A DNA stretch of 64,000 bases from Streptomyces sp. rh34 (GCF_002551245.1 NZ_NTGZ01000001.1:113951-177950), one strand, 5' to 3'. Shown: positions 41,140 to 50,153, counted from the stretch's first letter. Numbers and translations are program-made. Notes: a model not told the origin generated them from the sequence alone.

Positions 41140-42534
41140 TCAGATCTGGGTCAGGGCCCAGATCCCGACCGCGAAGCAGATCAGCGCCACCACCAGCACC
41201 GGGACCGCCACCTTCGGGGGCGGTCCCGGACGCGTTCGGCGCCCGGGAACGTGCGGCGCGGCGTGCTGAACCGGCGGGGCCGGCACCGGTGGGTGCGGCT
41301 CCTGGGCGGTGTAGGCGCGGGTGGCGAGGGGTTCGTGCGGTACGCCGGAGGTCGGCGCCCGGGAGGCGTCCGGCGCGCCGACGGCGTACGGGGGCGGCGT
41401 GTCCACGGTGGACGGGACGGCCGGCTGCTGCTGGGGCCCCGGCTGCTGGAGCCCTGGCTCCTGGAAACCTGGCTCCTGGTAGGGCTGTTGCTGTGGGGGC
41501 GGGGTTCCGGGCGGGGGCGCGAGGTGGAAGCTGCCGGTCTCCGACATCGACGTGGGGGGCGGTGCGTAGGCCTGCTGACCGGGCCCCGGAACGGCCGGCC
41601 GCGGCGGCCCGGCGGCGGGGGCGGGCGCGGGCTCCTCGGGCTGCCGAGGGGCCGTTACGGGCCCGTCGGGGCCGAATCCCGCCGGCAGCGGCCCGATCTG
41701 GTCGAACACCTCCACCGGCTCGTCGTCCGGGCCGGGTTCGGGCAGCATCTCGACCGCCGCGGTGAGGGCCTTGCGCGCGCCCGTCGCGGTCCGGAACCGG
41801 GCGTGCGGGTCCGGCTGGAGCAGACCGGCGAGAACCTGCCACAACGGCTCGGGAATGCCGTTGGGGGCGCTCGGGGTGCCGTGCGCGGCGAAGTGCTCGA
41901 CCAGCGCCTGGGAGTCGGGCTTCCGGCCCTGGATGAGGTAGAGCGCGACCAGGCCGACCGCGAAGAGGTCCGCGGGGAAGTCGGGCTCGGCGCCCATCAT
42001 CTGCTCGGGGGCGAAGTAGCCGGGCGTGCCGACCACGTAGTTGGTCTCGGTCAGCCGGGGTTCGCCCTTGCGCATCGAGATGCCGAAGTCGGAGAGGCGC
42101 AGATGCGGGCGGCCCGTCCCGGTCGCCTCCATCAGGATGTTGGCGGGCTTGATGTCGCGGTGCACCACTCCTTCGGCGTGCACCGTGGAGAGGCCGGAGA
42201 GCAGCTGGTCCAGCAGCAGGCAGACGAAGCGCGGGGGCAACGGGCCGTAGTCGCCGATGACATGGGCGAGCGAGCCGCCGCTCACCAGGTCCATGGTGAA
42301 CAGGACCTTGTCGTCGTCGGCGGCCCAGCTGGCCGGGGCGAGGACATGCGGGTGCTCGATGCGCAGCGCCTGCTCGCGGACGAAGCGCAGCAGCGTGTGC
42401 GCGTCGCTCTGCTGGAGCACCTTGGCCGCGACGTACCTGCGGCGGCGGTGGTCCCAGGCGCGCCAGACGGCGCCGACCCCGCCCCGCCCGATCGGATCGA
42501 TCAGCTCGTACCGACCGGCGAAGACCTCACCCAT
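41140..42534 (-). CDS. Membrane-anchored Ser/Thr protein kinase, Pro-rich linker, no PASTA
   Basis: The 464-residue kinase has an intact catalytic domain: glycine loop IGRGGVGAVWRAWD, Lys in YVAAKVLQQ, HRDIKPANILM, SDFGIS and GTPGYFAPEQMMG. A Pro/Gln-rich linker of about 150 residues and a single helix at the extreme C-terminus (VAVPVLVVALICFAVGIWAL) follow, so nothing projects outside to sense ligands. Substrates are unknown; the HTH gene upstream is a candidate partner by proximity. The start ATG 42534 (MGEVFAGRYELIDPIG) fits the domain edge; the frame extends 27 residues further. Confidence 0.92.
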   Translation of the reverse strand: MGEVFAGRYELIDPIGRGGVGAVWRAWDHRRRRYVAAKVLQQSDAHTLLRFVREQALRIEHPHVLAPASWAADDDKVLFTMDLVSGGSLAHVIGDYGPLPPRFVCLLLDQLLSGLSTVHAEGVVHRDIKPANILMEATGTGRPHLRLSDFGISMRKGEPRLTETNYVVGTPGYFAPEQMMGAEPDFPADLFAVGLVALYLIQGRKPDSQALVEHFAAHGTPSAPNGIPEPLWQVLAGLLQPDPHARFRTATGARKALTAAVEMLPEPGPDDEPVEVFDQIGPLPAGFGPDGPVTAPRQPEEPAPAPAAGPPRPAVPGPGQQAYAPPPTSMSETGSFHLAPPPGTPPPQQQPYQEPGFQEPGLQQPGPQQQPAVPSTVDTPPPYAVGAPDASRAPTSGVPHEPLATRAYTAQEPHPPVPAPPVQHAAPHVPGRRTRPGPPPKVAVPVLVVALICFAVGIWALTQI

Positions 42535-42671
42535 TGCGCTGCGCCCGCTCCCCGTTCCCGTGGTGCCGCGGCGTCCGCCGCGGCCCGTGTCCGGCCCCCG
42601 TGCCCCTGCCGGCACCAGGGCGTCGCGCGGTGCGCGTGCCCTGGTCCGTCGTCCGTCGTGGCCCGGAGCCG

Positions 42672-43220
42672 TTAGCTCTGGTGCCCCTCGTAGTGCGCGA
42701 CCGCGTCCGCGGTGCGTCCCGCTCCGTACACCTTGAGGAACTCTGCCAGCTCCGGGTGGGTCGGGGCGAGGGCGTCCGAAGCGTCGATGATGTCGCCGGC
42801 CGCCGCGACCGACCGCAACAGGGACTGGATCTCGCGCACCACACGGCGGACGGTGGGAGCGCTGCCGGTGGAGGTGGTCTGGCCGGTGGCGGTCAGGACC
42901 GACCCGCCCTGCGACTTCTTGATCTCCTCCATGCGGTCGGTGGCCTCGCCCGCGCTGACGCTGCCGTCGGCCACCTGGCTCGCCAGCTCCTGGAGGGCCT
43001 GGACGCGCTGGACCACCGCGGGATTCCCGATCTTGGCCCGCTGGCCGCTCATCAATTGGGAGAGCATCGGGGCGGAGAGCCCGAGAACAGCGGCCAGCCG
43101 GGCCTGGTTCAGGCCGAGATCATCGATCAGTCGACGGAAGAGCGCCCCCAACGGCTCCCCGTACCAACTGCGTTGAAGCTCTCTGGCTCTTGCCGTCGCC
43201 TCTTGTTGCGCTGCGTCCAT
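42672..43220 (-). CDS. Helix-turn-helix DNA-binding protein
   Basis: The 182-residue protein has an N-terminal helical part and an HTH of Xre type (LFRRLIDDLGLNQARLAAVL, then GLSAPMLSQLMSGQRAKIGN). The C-terminal half is helical, ending VAHYEGHQS. The ATG at 43220 follows GGGGAG. It is divergent from tRNA-Ala and precedes the Ser/Thr kinase gene in the same direction (137 bp). The regulon is unknown. The same pair occurs beside this tRNA in other Streptomyces, as I recall. Confidence 0.87.
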   Translation of the reverse strand: MDAAQQEATARARELQRSWYGEPLGALFRRLIDDLGLNQARLAAVLGLSAPMLSQLMSGQRAKIGNPAVVQRVQALQELASQVADGSVSAGEATDRMEEIKKSQGGSVLTATGQTTSTGSAPTVRRVVREIQSLLRSVAAAGDIIDASDALAPTHPELAEFLKVYGAGRTADAVAHYEGHQS

Positions 43221-43307
43221 GGCGTCTCCCCATCGCTGCCGCTTCGCTGCTGCGAACCTTGCGAGCATCTTACGGAGCGTGGTCGGCCACCGGGAGTCCC
43301 TATCCTT

Positions 43308-43338
43308 TTGCAGAATTGCGGGGGTCACCCGGTACTCT
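43308..43338 (+). promoter_or_regulatory. Candidate tRNA-Ala promoter
   Basis: TTGCAG (43308-43313), 19 bases, TACTCT (43333-43338), 60 bp before the tRNA. The spacing is at the long end. Confidence 0.3.
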
Positions 43339-43398
43339 GGTCTGCGACGGTAGCCCTGGCGCGGACGTGCTGGGCGTTGCCCTCGTTCGTTGTGGCCC

Positions 43399-43471
43399 GG
43401 GGCCTTAGCTCAGTTGGTAGAGCGCTGCCTTTGCAAGGCAGATGTCAGGAGTTCGAATCTCCTAGGCTCCA
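43399..43471 (+). tRNA. tRNA-Ala (TGC)
   Basis: The 73-base cloverleaf has acceptor GGGGCCT/AGGCTCC (one G-T pair), D-arm GCTCAGTTGGTAGAGC, anticodon stem CTGCC/GGCAG with TGC at 43432-43434, and T-arm GGAGTTCGAATCTCC. CCA is not encoded. Its 3' end is repeated at 49340. Confidence 0.97.
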
Positions 43472-43477
43472 CTTGCA
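43451..43477 (+). repeat. Putative attL: tRNA-Ala 3' end
   Basis: These 27 bases cover the T-arm and acceptor 3' strand plus 6 bases beyond. They match 49340-49366 at 24 of 27 positions in the same orientation, 5.9 kb apart. Confidence 0.55.
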
Positions 43478-43478
43478 A

Positions 43479-43520
43479 CACCCCTCTGACCTGCGTAAAC
43501 GCAGTCAGGGGGGTGTTTTT
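43479..43520 (+). terminator. Terminator of tRNA-Ala
   Basis: A long hairpin with CACCCCTCTGAC opposite GTCAGGGGGGTG is followed by five T. A diverged copy follows the second tRNA end at 49371-49404. Confidence 0.88.
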
Positions 43521-43781
43521 GTCCTGGTTTTCTGTGTTGACGTGTCAGCCCGATGGTGCTGACGCGGCCCCCCTCCCCGCGGGTGCCATCTGCCGCCTGT
43601 GGGTGCAGATCGAATCCCGGCTCCCCGAGGGGCCGGCCCCGTATGGGAAGTCGTCGGTGGCGATGCCGCAGGCCCGGACGATGACGCGACTCCGGACCTG
43701 ACGGTGTTGCCCGTTCAGTGGGCGGCTCGGCCGGTGCTGGCGTCGTGATACCGCACGACGAGCCCAGGAGCGGGAGGCGAG

Positions 43782-45152
43782 CTACGCGGTGACCTTGTCC
43801 TTGGCCTCGGTGTCGTCGTCGAAGGTCATCTCCGGTGCGGGCCGGCGGAAGCCCTTGGTCAGGACGGCCAGGTAGACGATGCCGATTGCCAGCCAGACGC
43901 CGCCGATCTGGAGTGCGACATCACCGAGCCTCGTGAGGAGGTAGACGGAAACGGCGGCGCCGATGGCTGGCATCACCAGGTGCGAGAAGAGGTTGGGGGT
44001 GCGGCCCTGTCGGCGTTCGCGGACCAGGTGGGCGATCACGCAGACGTTCACCAGGGTGAAGCCGAGGAAGGCGCCGAAGTTGATGAACGAGGTGGCTGTG
44101 GTCAGGTCGAGCTTCATGGCGATGACACCGGCGGCCGCGGTCAGCAGCAGGTTCAGGACGGGCGTGCCCGTCTTCGTCGACAGCTTGCCGAAGACGGCCT
44201 TGGGCAGTACGCCGTCGCGTCCCATCACGTACATGAGGCGGGCGGCGGAGGCTTGCAGGGCGATGCAGGAGGCGATGGATCCGGCGATGGTGACGAAGTT
44301 GATGATCTCGGCGTACGTCTCGCCGCCGACTTGGACCTTCAAGTGGTAGGCGGCCGCGTCGACGTCGGCGAACTCCGCGCCGGGGTGGACCAGTTGCATC
44401 ACGAAGGACAGCACGATGAAGATCGCTCCGGCGGCGATGACGCAGCCGATGATGCCTCGGCCGATCGTCCTCGCCCCGCCCTTGGCCTCTTCACCGAGCG
44501 TGGAGACGGCGTCGAAGCCGAGGAAGGAGTACGCGGCGATGGCGGCGGCCGCGGTGACCGCGCCGATCGCCGTACCGGAGTTCCACACGGTGTCCGTGAC
44601 GGGGGCGGATGAGCCGTTCTCGCCGAGGAAGACGACACACAGGGTGGCGAAGAGGACCAGCGACCCCAGTGCGACGAACATCAGGACCTTGTTGACGCGG
44701 TCCGCGAGCTTCATGCCGAAGATGTTGATGACGGTGGTGATGCCCACCGAGACGATCAGCCAGACCCACTTGGGTATGCCGGGGAACTGGGCGTTGAAGT
44801 AGATCGCCGTGATCAGCCAGCCGACCATCGGGATGAAGAAGTAGTCGAGCAGCATCGCCCAGCCGGACAGGAAACCGATGCGGCTGTCGAGCATCTTGCG
44901 GGCGTAGGTGTAGACCGACCCCGAGCCGGGCACCGCGCGCGCCATCCTCGCGTAACTCAGCCCGGTGAGCAGCATCGCGAGGGCGGCGACGGCGAACGCG
45001 GTCGGGGCCACGCCGCCGCTGGTGGCGGCGACCACGCCGAAGAGCGTGACGACGATGCCGGGGGAGATGTAGGCCAGGCCGAACAGGACGACGGAGAACA
45101 GGCTCAGGTCGCCCTTCAGTCTCGCGGTGTTCCCTGTGGTCTCGCTGCTCAT
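43782..45152 (-). CDS. APC family amino-acid permease
   Basis: The 456-residue integral membrane protein has 12 hydrophobic segments. The APC-type first helix is SVVLFGLAYISPGIVVTLFG (unwound GxG-like centre), and the conserved helix-3 loop is YARMARAVPGSGSVYTYARK. It probably imports an amino acid or amine. Its ATG overlaps the stop of the nitrilase-family hydrolase by 4 bp, so transporter and enzyme form one operon, suggesting uptake and hydrolysis of the same nitrogen compound. It lies inside the putative tRNA-Ala island. Confidence 0.93.
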   Translation of the reverse strand: MSSETTGNTARLKGDLSLFSVVLFGLAYISPGIVVTLFGVVAATSGGVAPTAFAVAALAMLLTGLSYARMARAVPGSGSVYTYARKMLDSRIGFLSGWAMLLDYFFIPMVGWLITAIYFNAQFPGIPKWVWLIVSVGITTVINIFGMKLADRVNKVLMFVALGSLVLFATLCVVFLGENGSSAPVTDTVWNSGTAIGAVTAAAAIAAYSFLGFDAVSTLGEEAKGGARTIGRGIIGCVIAAGAIFIVLSFVMQLVHPGAEFADVDAAAYHLKVQVGGETYAEIINFVTIAGSIASCIALQASAARLMYVMGRDGVLPKAVFGKLSTKTGTPVLNLLLTAAAGVIAMKLDLTTATSFINFGAFLGFTLVNVCVIAHLVRERRQGRTPNLFSHLVMPAIGAAVSVYLLTRLGDVALQIGGVWLAIGIVYLAVLTKGFRRPAPEMTFDDDTEAKDKVTA

Positions 45153-46027
45153 CGTGGTGGCTCCTCGGTGGTGTGGGCGGGGTTCCAGGTGGTGGGGTCG
45201 ATGCGGCCCCCGTACAGCGGGAGATCGAGGGCCGGGTCACCGGGGCGGAATTGGCTCCAGATCCGGTTGAGGCCGGCGGTGCCGTAGCGGCGGACGTTGC
45301 TGACCTCGTCGAGGTCGATCACGTCGGTGAGGGTGGAGTCGCCGGCATCGACGGTTTCGGCACGCACCGTGCCCTGCGGATCGACGACGAGGCTGCGGCC
45401 GATACCGGACGGGGCGGCGGAGTTGACGCTGGCGACGAAGACCTGATTGGTGATGGCATTGGCGCGGTTGAGGACGACCTCCTGCGCGCGGTCGCTCGTC
45501 GACGTACGCACCACGTTGACGATCAACTCGGCGCCCATCCACGCCAGATGGCGGGAGATCTCCGGGAACCAGCTGTCGTAGCAGATGGACAGTCCGATGC
45601 GGCCGACCCCGACCAGGTCGACGACCTCGAACCGGTTGCCCGGTGTGGTCGTCTCGTACGGGCGCCACGGGCAGATCTTGCGGTACGCGGCGAGGCGCTC
45701 GCCCCGCGGTGAATAGACCGGTGTCGTGTTGTGGACGCGGTCACCGGTGCCCCGCTCGTAGACGCTGCCGGGGACCAGCCAGATGCCCAGATCGCCCGCG
45801 AGCTCGGCGAAGGCCGCATCCCGTTTGCCGTCGAGCAGCTCGGCGGCCTTCTCCGGGGCCGCCGGCACGCCAGGGGCACTCTCGCCGAGGTGCAGCTCGG
45901 GGTAGACCACGAGGGCTCCGGGTGCGCGCAGCTTCACGCGCCGCTCCACGTCGGCGGTGAAGCCTGCGAGGTCGTCGGCCGGGCGGCCGGGTGCCTGGGC
46001 AAGGATCAGGGGCAGAGGGCGGGCCAT
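45149..46027 (-). CDS. Carbon-nitrogen hydrolase (nitrilase superfamily amidase)
   Basis: The 292-residue cytoplasmic enzyme has the full Glu-Lys-Cys triad: Glu44 in VVYPELHLGE, Lys117 in YRKICPW and Cys149 in LSICYDSWFPEISR. The fold hydrolyses amides or carbamyl groups (nitrilases are a branch). The substrate is unknown; coupling to a permease points to a small imported amide or amine derivative. The ATG at 46027 gives MARPLPLILAQAPG; the frame extends upstream without support. The operon is divergent from a LysR gene, its likely regulator. Confidence 0.9.
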   Translation of the reverse strand: MARPLPLILAQAPGRPADDLAGFTADVERRVKLRAPGALVVYPELHLGESAPGVPAAPEKAAELLDGKRDAAFAELAGDLGIWLVPGSVYERGTGDRVHNTTPVYSPRGERLAAYRKICPWRPYETTTPGNRFEVVDLVGVGRIGLSICYDSWFPEISRHLAWMGAELIVNVVRTSTSDRAQEVVLNRANAITNQVFVASVNSAAPSGIGRSLVVDPQGTVRAETVDAGDSTLTDVIDLDEVSNVRRYGTAGLNRIWSQFRPGDPALDLPLYGGRIDPTTWNPAHTTEEPPR

Positions 46028-46154
46028 GCGGGAACACCAGCCAATCGAAGGGAGGGTTTCTCTGGGGAGCCGACGGGAGATGCAGGGCGCCGACGGCCAT
46101 GGACTCCGGATGGCGGGGCCGAGGGTGGGACAAGAATGCAGCCAGTCAGCCATA

Positions 46155-46198
46155 GCCTCAAATACTTGGGAGGGCTGATTACCATGCCTTTGAGGCAT
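46155..46198. promoter_or_regulatory. Candidate LysR operator in the divergent region
   Basis: The palindrome ATGCCT-TTG-AGGCAT (46184-46198), plus GCCTCAAA (46155-46162) inverted against TTTGAGGC (46189-46196), gives overlapping dyads with LysR-like spacing between the hydrolase operon and the LysR gene. Confidence 0.55.
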
Positions 46199-46239
46199 GA
46201 AGGTGTCCTGCCTCCTCCATCTCCCGAGGGGCCATCGCC

Positions 46240-47136
46240 ATGGAACTCCGAGTGTTGCGCTACTTCCTGACCATCGTGGAGACCGGTTCCGTCACCAGGG
46301 CCGCCGAGGTGGTCCACGTCGCCCAGCCGTCGCTGTCGCGCCAACTGCGCGGCCTGGAAGCGGCATTGGGCATGACCCTCTTCGACCGCGGCGGCAAACA
46401 GTTGGTCCTGACGGCGGCCGGCCGACGCTTCCTGCCACTGGCCCGCGATCTGGTCGCCCGCGCGGACGCCGCCGAGGCCGCAGTCGGTGCGCTGGCTGCC
46501 GGTCGTGCCATGCGGATCACCGTGGCGGCGCCGCCCACCACCATCACCGACGTGATCGCGCCGTTCCTGGCCACCTGGGGGCCGGAGGATCCGCTCGTCA
46601 CCGTGCAGGCGGAGAGCCCGGCGTATGCGTACCAGGCCCTTGCGAGGGGCGCCGATGTAGCCATCTCCTCGGCACCTCCGAGGCGCCGTTTCGCCGGGCT
46701 CCCGGTGGCCCGCCTGCCGCTGTGGGCCTACGTCCGTGCCGACCACGCCTGGGCGGACCGGGACCAGGTCACCATCAGGGAACTCGCCGCGGAGCCCCTC
46801 ATCGTCCTCACCCCGGCGCACGGCACCCGCCGCATCCTGGACCATGCCGTGCAGGATGCGGACGCCTCGTACGACATCGTGCTGGAATGCGATACCCCGC
46901 ACGTCGCACAGGCCATGGCGGCCTCGGGCCATGGTGTCGCGGTGGTCTCCGACGATCCCCGCTTCGACCTGCGCGCGCTGCTGATCCTCGACAGCGTGGG
47001 TGAGCCGCTGCAGATCCACCTGCACGCCGCGTGGGACGCCGGACACTATGCGCTGCGCAGCATCGAGGCATTCGCGGCCGGGTTGTCCCGCTTCTGTATC
47101 GAGCGGTACGGGCCGCAGGCCGCCACCCGCCTATGA
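46240..47136 (+). CDS. LysR family transcriptional regulator
   Basis: The 298-residue regulator has the LysR HTH at residues 1-60 (MELRVLRYFLTIVETGSVTR, AAEVVHVAQPSLSRQLRGLE) and a C-terminal effector domain (ITVAAPPTTITDVIAPFLAT). It is divergent from the hydrolase-permease operon with 212 bp between, the classic arrangement for activation by a substrate. The ATG at 46240 follows GAGGGG. The effector is unknown. Confidence 0.94.
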   Translation: MELRVLRYFLTIVETGSVTRAAEVVHVAQPSLSRQLRGLEAALGMTLFDRGGKQLVLTAAGRRFLPLARDLVARADAAEAAVGALAAGRAMRITVAAPPTTITDVIAPFLATWGPEDPLVTVQAESPAYAYQALARGADVAISSAPPRRRFAGLPVARLPLWAYVRADHAWADRDQVTIRELAAEPLIVLTPAHGTRRILDHAVQDADASYDIVLECDTPHVAQAMAASGHGVAVVSDDPRFDLRALLILDSVGEPLQIHLHAAWDAGHYALRSIEAFAAGLSRFCIERYGPQAATRL

Positions 47137-47343
47137 ACCGCAGCGACGACTGCGGGCCACAGCCCTCGCCGCGACGCGAGGCGTGATCGCCCGCCGGCCC
47201 GACGGCCGGCAGTCCCAGGAGAGCTGGACGTATGCCTGGCGGGCAGCCTGACCAGACCGGGCAGGCATTGGACGGCGGCCCCGGTGCGCCCCACCATGCG
47301 GCGATATCCCGCATCAGTTGCCGGCCCGAGAGGACTTCGCACC

Positions 47344-49176
47344 ATGCCGAGACCGTTCCGATCCCGGCGGCTACGCCGTGCCGCCGCCACCGCCGCCGTG
47401 CTCGTGGGGCTGTTCGCCGCCCCGCCTCCGACGATGGCGGCGCCCGCCGGAACCGTGCCCGTACCCGGTGATCCGCTCACCGGAAGCGGTGCGGTGAACC
47501 GGACCGAACTCACCGCCGGCCAACTCACCGGGGGCACCGCCGAGGACACCGTGCCCGACAACGCCTTCGCGCTCCCCGCGCACGCGGCGCCACCCACCCA
47601 CAGCTTCGAAGGCACCCTCACCCTCGAGGGACTCTCCACCACCGGCGGCTTCCGCGTACGGAAAGACCCGCACGGATACGGAGACGCAGCAGCCACCCGA
47701 CACCTGCCGCCGGTCGACATGGCCCTCGTGCAGAACGGCAGCCATCTCGTCCCGGCGAAGCGGGGGCTGCAGTACACGGGGAATCAGGCGTGGAACCTTG
47801 CGGTGGGCCCCGGCCGTGCGTGGAACGAGGACGGCGACGGCCAACGCACCCGCGCCTCGCTCCCCTTCGCACTCATCGAGCGCAACGCGAACTGCGTGCA
47901 CAACGGCACCCTGACGTTCCTCTTCGACGCCACATCGGTATCCGAAGTCCGCTACCAGATAACGACCGAGACCTGCGCCTACTTCCAGTTCGACATGTGG
48001 GGCCAGGTACCGGCCGACTACCGGCCCGGCCCCGTCGACGGCGCCGAGAACCTGCGCGATGCGTACGCCTCCGAAGTGGGTGACCGGCTCCCGACCAAGC
48101 CCATCTCGGCGCTGACGACCGACCACCCGGGCAGTGGGGTGGATATCTCGAAGTTCGGCTCCGGCATCACGCCGTCCGCACTGAGCACCTTCGGTTTCTA
48201 CTTCGACGAAGTCCACTACGTCGGCAACTGCCGGACCCGGCAAGGGGAGTACCCGTTCTGCGGCCAGATGCTCCTGCCCTCGTACTCGACCGCGAAGTCG
48301 GCATTCGCGGGAACAGCCATGCTGCGTCTGGCGAAGCGCTACGGCCCGGCCGTGGCCCAGGAGAAGCTCTCCGACCGGATCCCCGAGACCACCAGCAACA
48401 GCGCGTGGAGTGGCGTCACCCTCGACCACACCCTCGACATGGCCACCGGCAACTACACCTGGCCCGGCTACGAGACGGACGAGGCGGGCCGCACCATGGC
48501 GGGTTTCTTCGCAGCCGAGTCCTACGCCGACAAGATGCGACTCGCCCTGTCCTTCCCCCGTAAGGCCACCCCGGGCAGCAAGTGGGTGTACCACACCTCG
48601 GACACCTTCCTCGCCACCCGCGCGATGAACAACTACCTGCAGGAGAAGACCGGTACGGGCGCCGACATCTTCGACATGCTCCGCGACGACGTGCTCGAAC
48701 CCATCGGCATCGGGCCCGACTCCCTCATCTCCTCCCGCACCGACAACAGGCCCGGCGGAGCACCCTTCGGCGGCTACGGCATGTTCTGGACACAGGACTC
48801 CGTCGCCCGGTTCGCGAAATTCCTCAACAACGACCACGGCACCGTCAACGGCACGCAGATACTCGACCCGGCACTGCTCGCGGCCAGCATGCAACGCACA
48901 CCGCAGGCTCGTGGCATGACCACCACCGGTACCAAGCCCATGAGATACCAGAACGGCTTCTGGGGCGTCGAGTTCACATCCGCCGACAACCCCGCCTACA
49001 CCAGCCCGTTCCACGTACCGTTCATGTCCGGGTACGGCGGCATCACGGTCGCGATGATGCCCAACGGCGCCACCTACTATTACTTCAGCGACAACAACGA
49101 GTTCAGCTGGAGCGCCGCCGTCGCCGAAGCCGACAAGCTGGCGCCCATGACCGGCGCGGCGACCGCTGCGAGGTAA
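47344..49176 (+). CDS. Secreted serine hydrolase, beta-lactamase/PBP fold
   Basis: The 610-residue exported protein has a signal (FRSRRLRRAAATAAVLVGLF then AAPPPTMAAPAG). About 250 residues of unrecognised beta-rich sequence precede a penicillin-recognising catalytic domain with Ser315-Thr-Ala-Lys318 (LPSYSTAKSAF). Downstream YHTSDTF resembles the Tyr-x-Asn/Ser element and SGYGGITVAM the final His/Lys-Gly strand. Substrate unknown; esterase, amidase and D-peptidase relatives exist. The ATG at 47344 follows CGAGAGGA. It ends 163 bp before the second tRNA-Ala end. Confidence 0.85.
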   Translation: MPRPFRSRRLRRAAATAAVLVGLFAAPPPTMAAPAGTVPVPGDPLTGSGAVNRTELTAGQLTGGTAEDTVPDNAFALPAHAAPPTHSFEGTLTLEGLSTTGGFRVRKDPHGYGDAAATRHLPPVDMALVQNGSHLVPAKRGLQYTGNQAWNLAVGPGRAWNEDGDGQRTRASLPFALIERNANCVHNGTLTFLFDATSVSEVRYQITTETCAYFQFDMWGQVPADYRPGPVDGAENLRDAYASEVGDRLPTKPISALTTDHPGSGVDISKFGSGITPSALSTFGFYFDEVHYVGNCRTRQGEYPFCGQMLLPSYSTAKSAFAGTAMLRLAKRYGPAVAQEKLSDRIPETTSNSAWSGVTLDHTLDMATGNYTWPGYETDEAGRTMAGFFAAESYADKMRLALSFPRKATPGSKWVYHTSDTFLATRAMNNYLQEKTGTGADIFDMLRDDVLEPIGIGPDSLISSRTDNRPGGAPFGGYGMFWTQDSVARFAKFLNNDHGTVNGTQILDPALLAASMQRTPQARGMTTTGTKPMRYQNGFWGVEFTSADNPAYTSPFHVPFMSGYGGITVAMMPNGATYYYFSDNNEFSWSAAVAEADKLAPMTGAATAAR

Positions 49177-49339
49177 CCCCCGTCGAGCGCACACTCATCT
49201 GCCTGGGCTCACGGAGCGGACTCTCGATCCGAGAGGGTTGACGAGTGCGAGGGGGATCGAGCGGGGCTCAGGAGGATGGAACGGGATCGGACGCCCGGTT
49301 CTTCGGTAAAACCGCAGGACAAGAAGGTAACGATTTCGG

Positions 49340-49366
49340 GTTCGAATTTCCTGGGCTCCACCTGCA
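49340..49366 (+). repeat. Putative attR: partial tRNA-Ala 3' end
   Basis: GTTCGAATTTCCTGGGCTCC, continuing ACCTGCA, matches the tRNA-Ala 3' end and 6 flanking bases at 24 of 27 positions. The upstream bases do not form a tRNA 5' half. Confidence 0.55.
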
Positions 49367-49370
49367 GTGG

Positions 49371-49404
49371 CCCCCCTGAACTGCGATAACGCGGCTCAGG
49401 GGGG
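49371..49404 (+). terminator. Terminator-like hairpin, copy of the tRNA-Ala terminator
   Basis: CCCCCCTGA pairs with TCAGGGGGG around a loop with CTGCG/CGCGG-like pairing, then CCTTCTCGTC. Stem, loop and tail are recognisably related to 43479-43520. Confidence 0.65.
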
Positions 49405-49568
49405 TCCTTCTCGTCTTCTCTCGCATCGGAGGACCGCCGAGCGCCTGGCCGCCTGCCGGGACCCGATCTCGTACGATCCGGAACCGGCGCGCTTCCTCCG
49501 GGACCGTGTACCGGAGGCACCAGGCACACTTCATACGTAAACAGTCGAGCCACAAAAAGGACTCAGGC

Positions 49569-50153
49569 ATGATCACGTTGACGAAGGAAGACGGCCCGGC
49601 CGACCTGGGTGGGGTGACCCACCTGTCCATCGGGGCGTCCTGGGACCCCACCGTCGGGAGCAGCGGCGGCCTGATGGGGAAGATCCGGCAGAAGGCCGGC
49701 ACGGACCTCGACCTGATCGCCATCGCGCTGCAGGGCGGGGACCCGGTGCGGCTGGCAGGTCTGGACTCGCTGGACCCGCTGGGCAACGGCTCGCTGGTGC
49801 ACAGCGGGGACAACCAGACCGGGCACGGTGACGGTGACGACGAGACGGTGACCGTCGAGTTCGCCAAGATTCCTTCGAACATCACGGCGATCGTCTTCAT
49901 CGCCGCCGCGTACAAGAAGCGGAGCGCGTTCAGCAACGCGCGCAACATCAGCTTCAAGGTGTACGACGCGACGGGCGGCAGCACGCAGCAGGTCGCCGAC
50001 ATCTGGCCGAGCATGCTCACCCAGGACAACGGCGTCGCCGTGGCCAAGGCGATCCGTGAGGGCGCGGGCTGGAAGCTCCAGGTGATCAACGAGACCGGGA
50101 AGATCAAGCAGGGCGACGAGCAGGCCCTGATGCGCTTCGCCGTGAGCCGGTAG
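49569..50153 (+). CDS. TerD family calcium-binding stress protein
   Basis: The 194-residue cytoplasmic protein is a single TerD domain: MITLTKEDGPADLGGVTHLS, the acidic GTDLDLIAIALQGGDPV and SGDNQTGHGDGDDETVTVEF that bind calcium, and NARNISFKVYDATGG. TerD proteins occur in tellurite-resistance and stress-response operons and as lone copies in Streptomyces, where paralogues affect development. No ter neighbours are present. The ATG follows AAAAAGGA. It converges with the DUF5324 gene across a perfect palindrome. Confidence 0.93.
   Translation: MITLTKEDGPADLGGVTHLSIGASWDPTVGSSGGLMGKIRQKAGTDLDLIAIALQGGDPVRLAGLDSLDPLGNGSLVHSGDNQTGHGDGDDETVTVEFAKIPSNITAIVFIAAAYKKRSAFSNARNISFKVYDATGGSTQQVADIWPSMLTQDNGVAVAKAIREGAGWKLQVINETGKIKQGDEQALMRFAVSR

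Larger units (their letters stand above)
49177..49568. other. Island right border region
   Basis: These 392 bp carry the tRNA-Ala-like end (49340-49366), its terminator (49371-49404) and the terD leader. No 5' half of a tRNA precedes the repeat, and no gene was seen. Confidence 0.6.

Noticed and set aside
43521..43781. Search for an integrase or excisionase fragment at the left end of the tRNA-Ala segment
   Set aside because: No frame with integrase-like motifs was seen; the stretch holds no supported gene.
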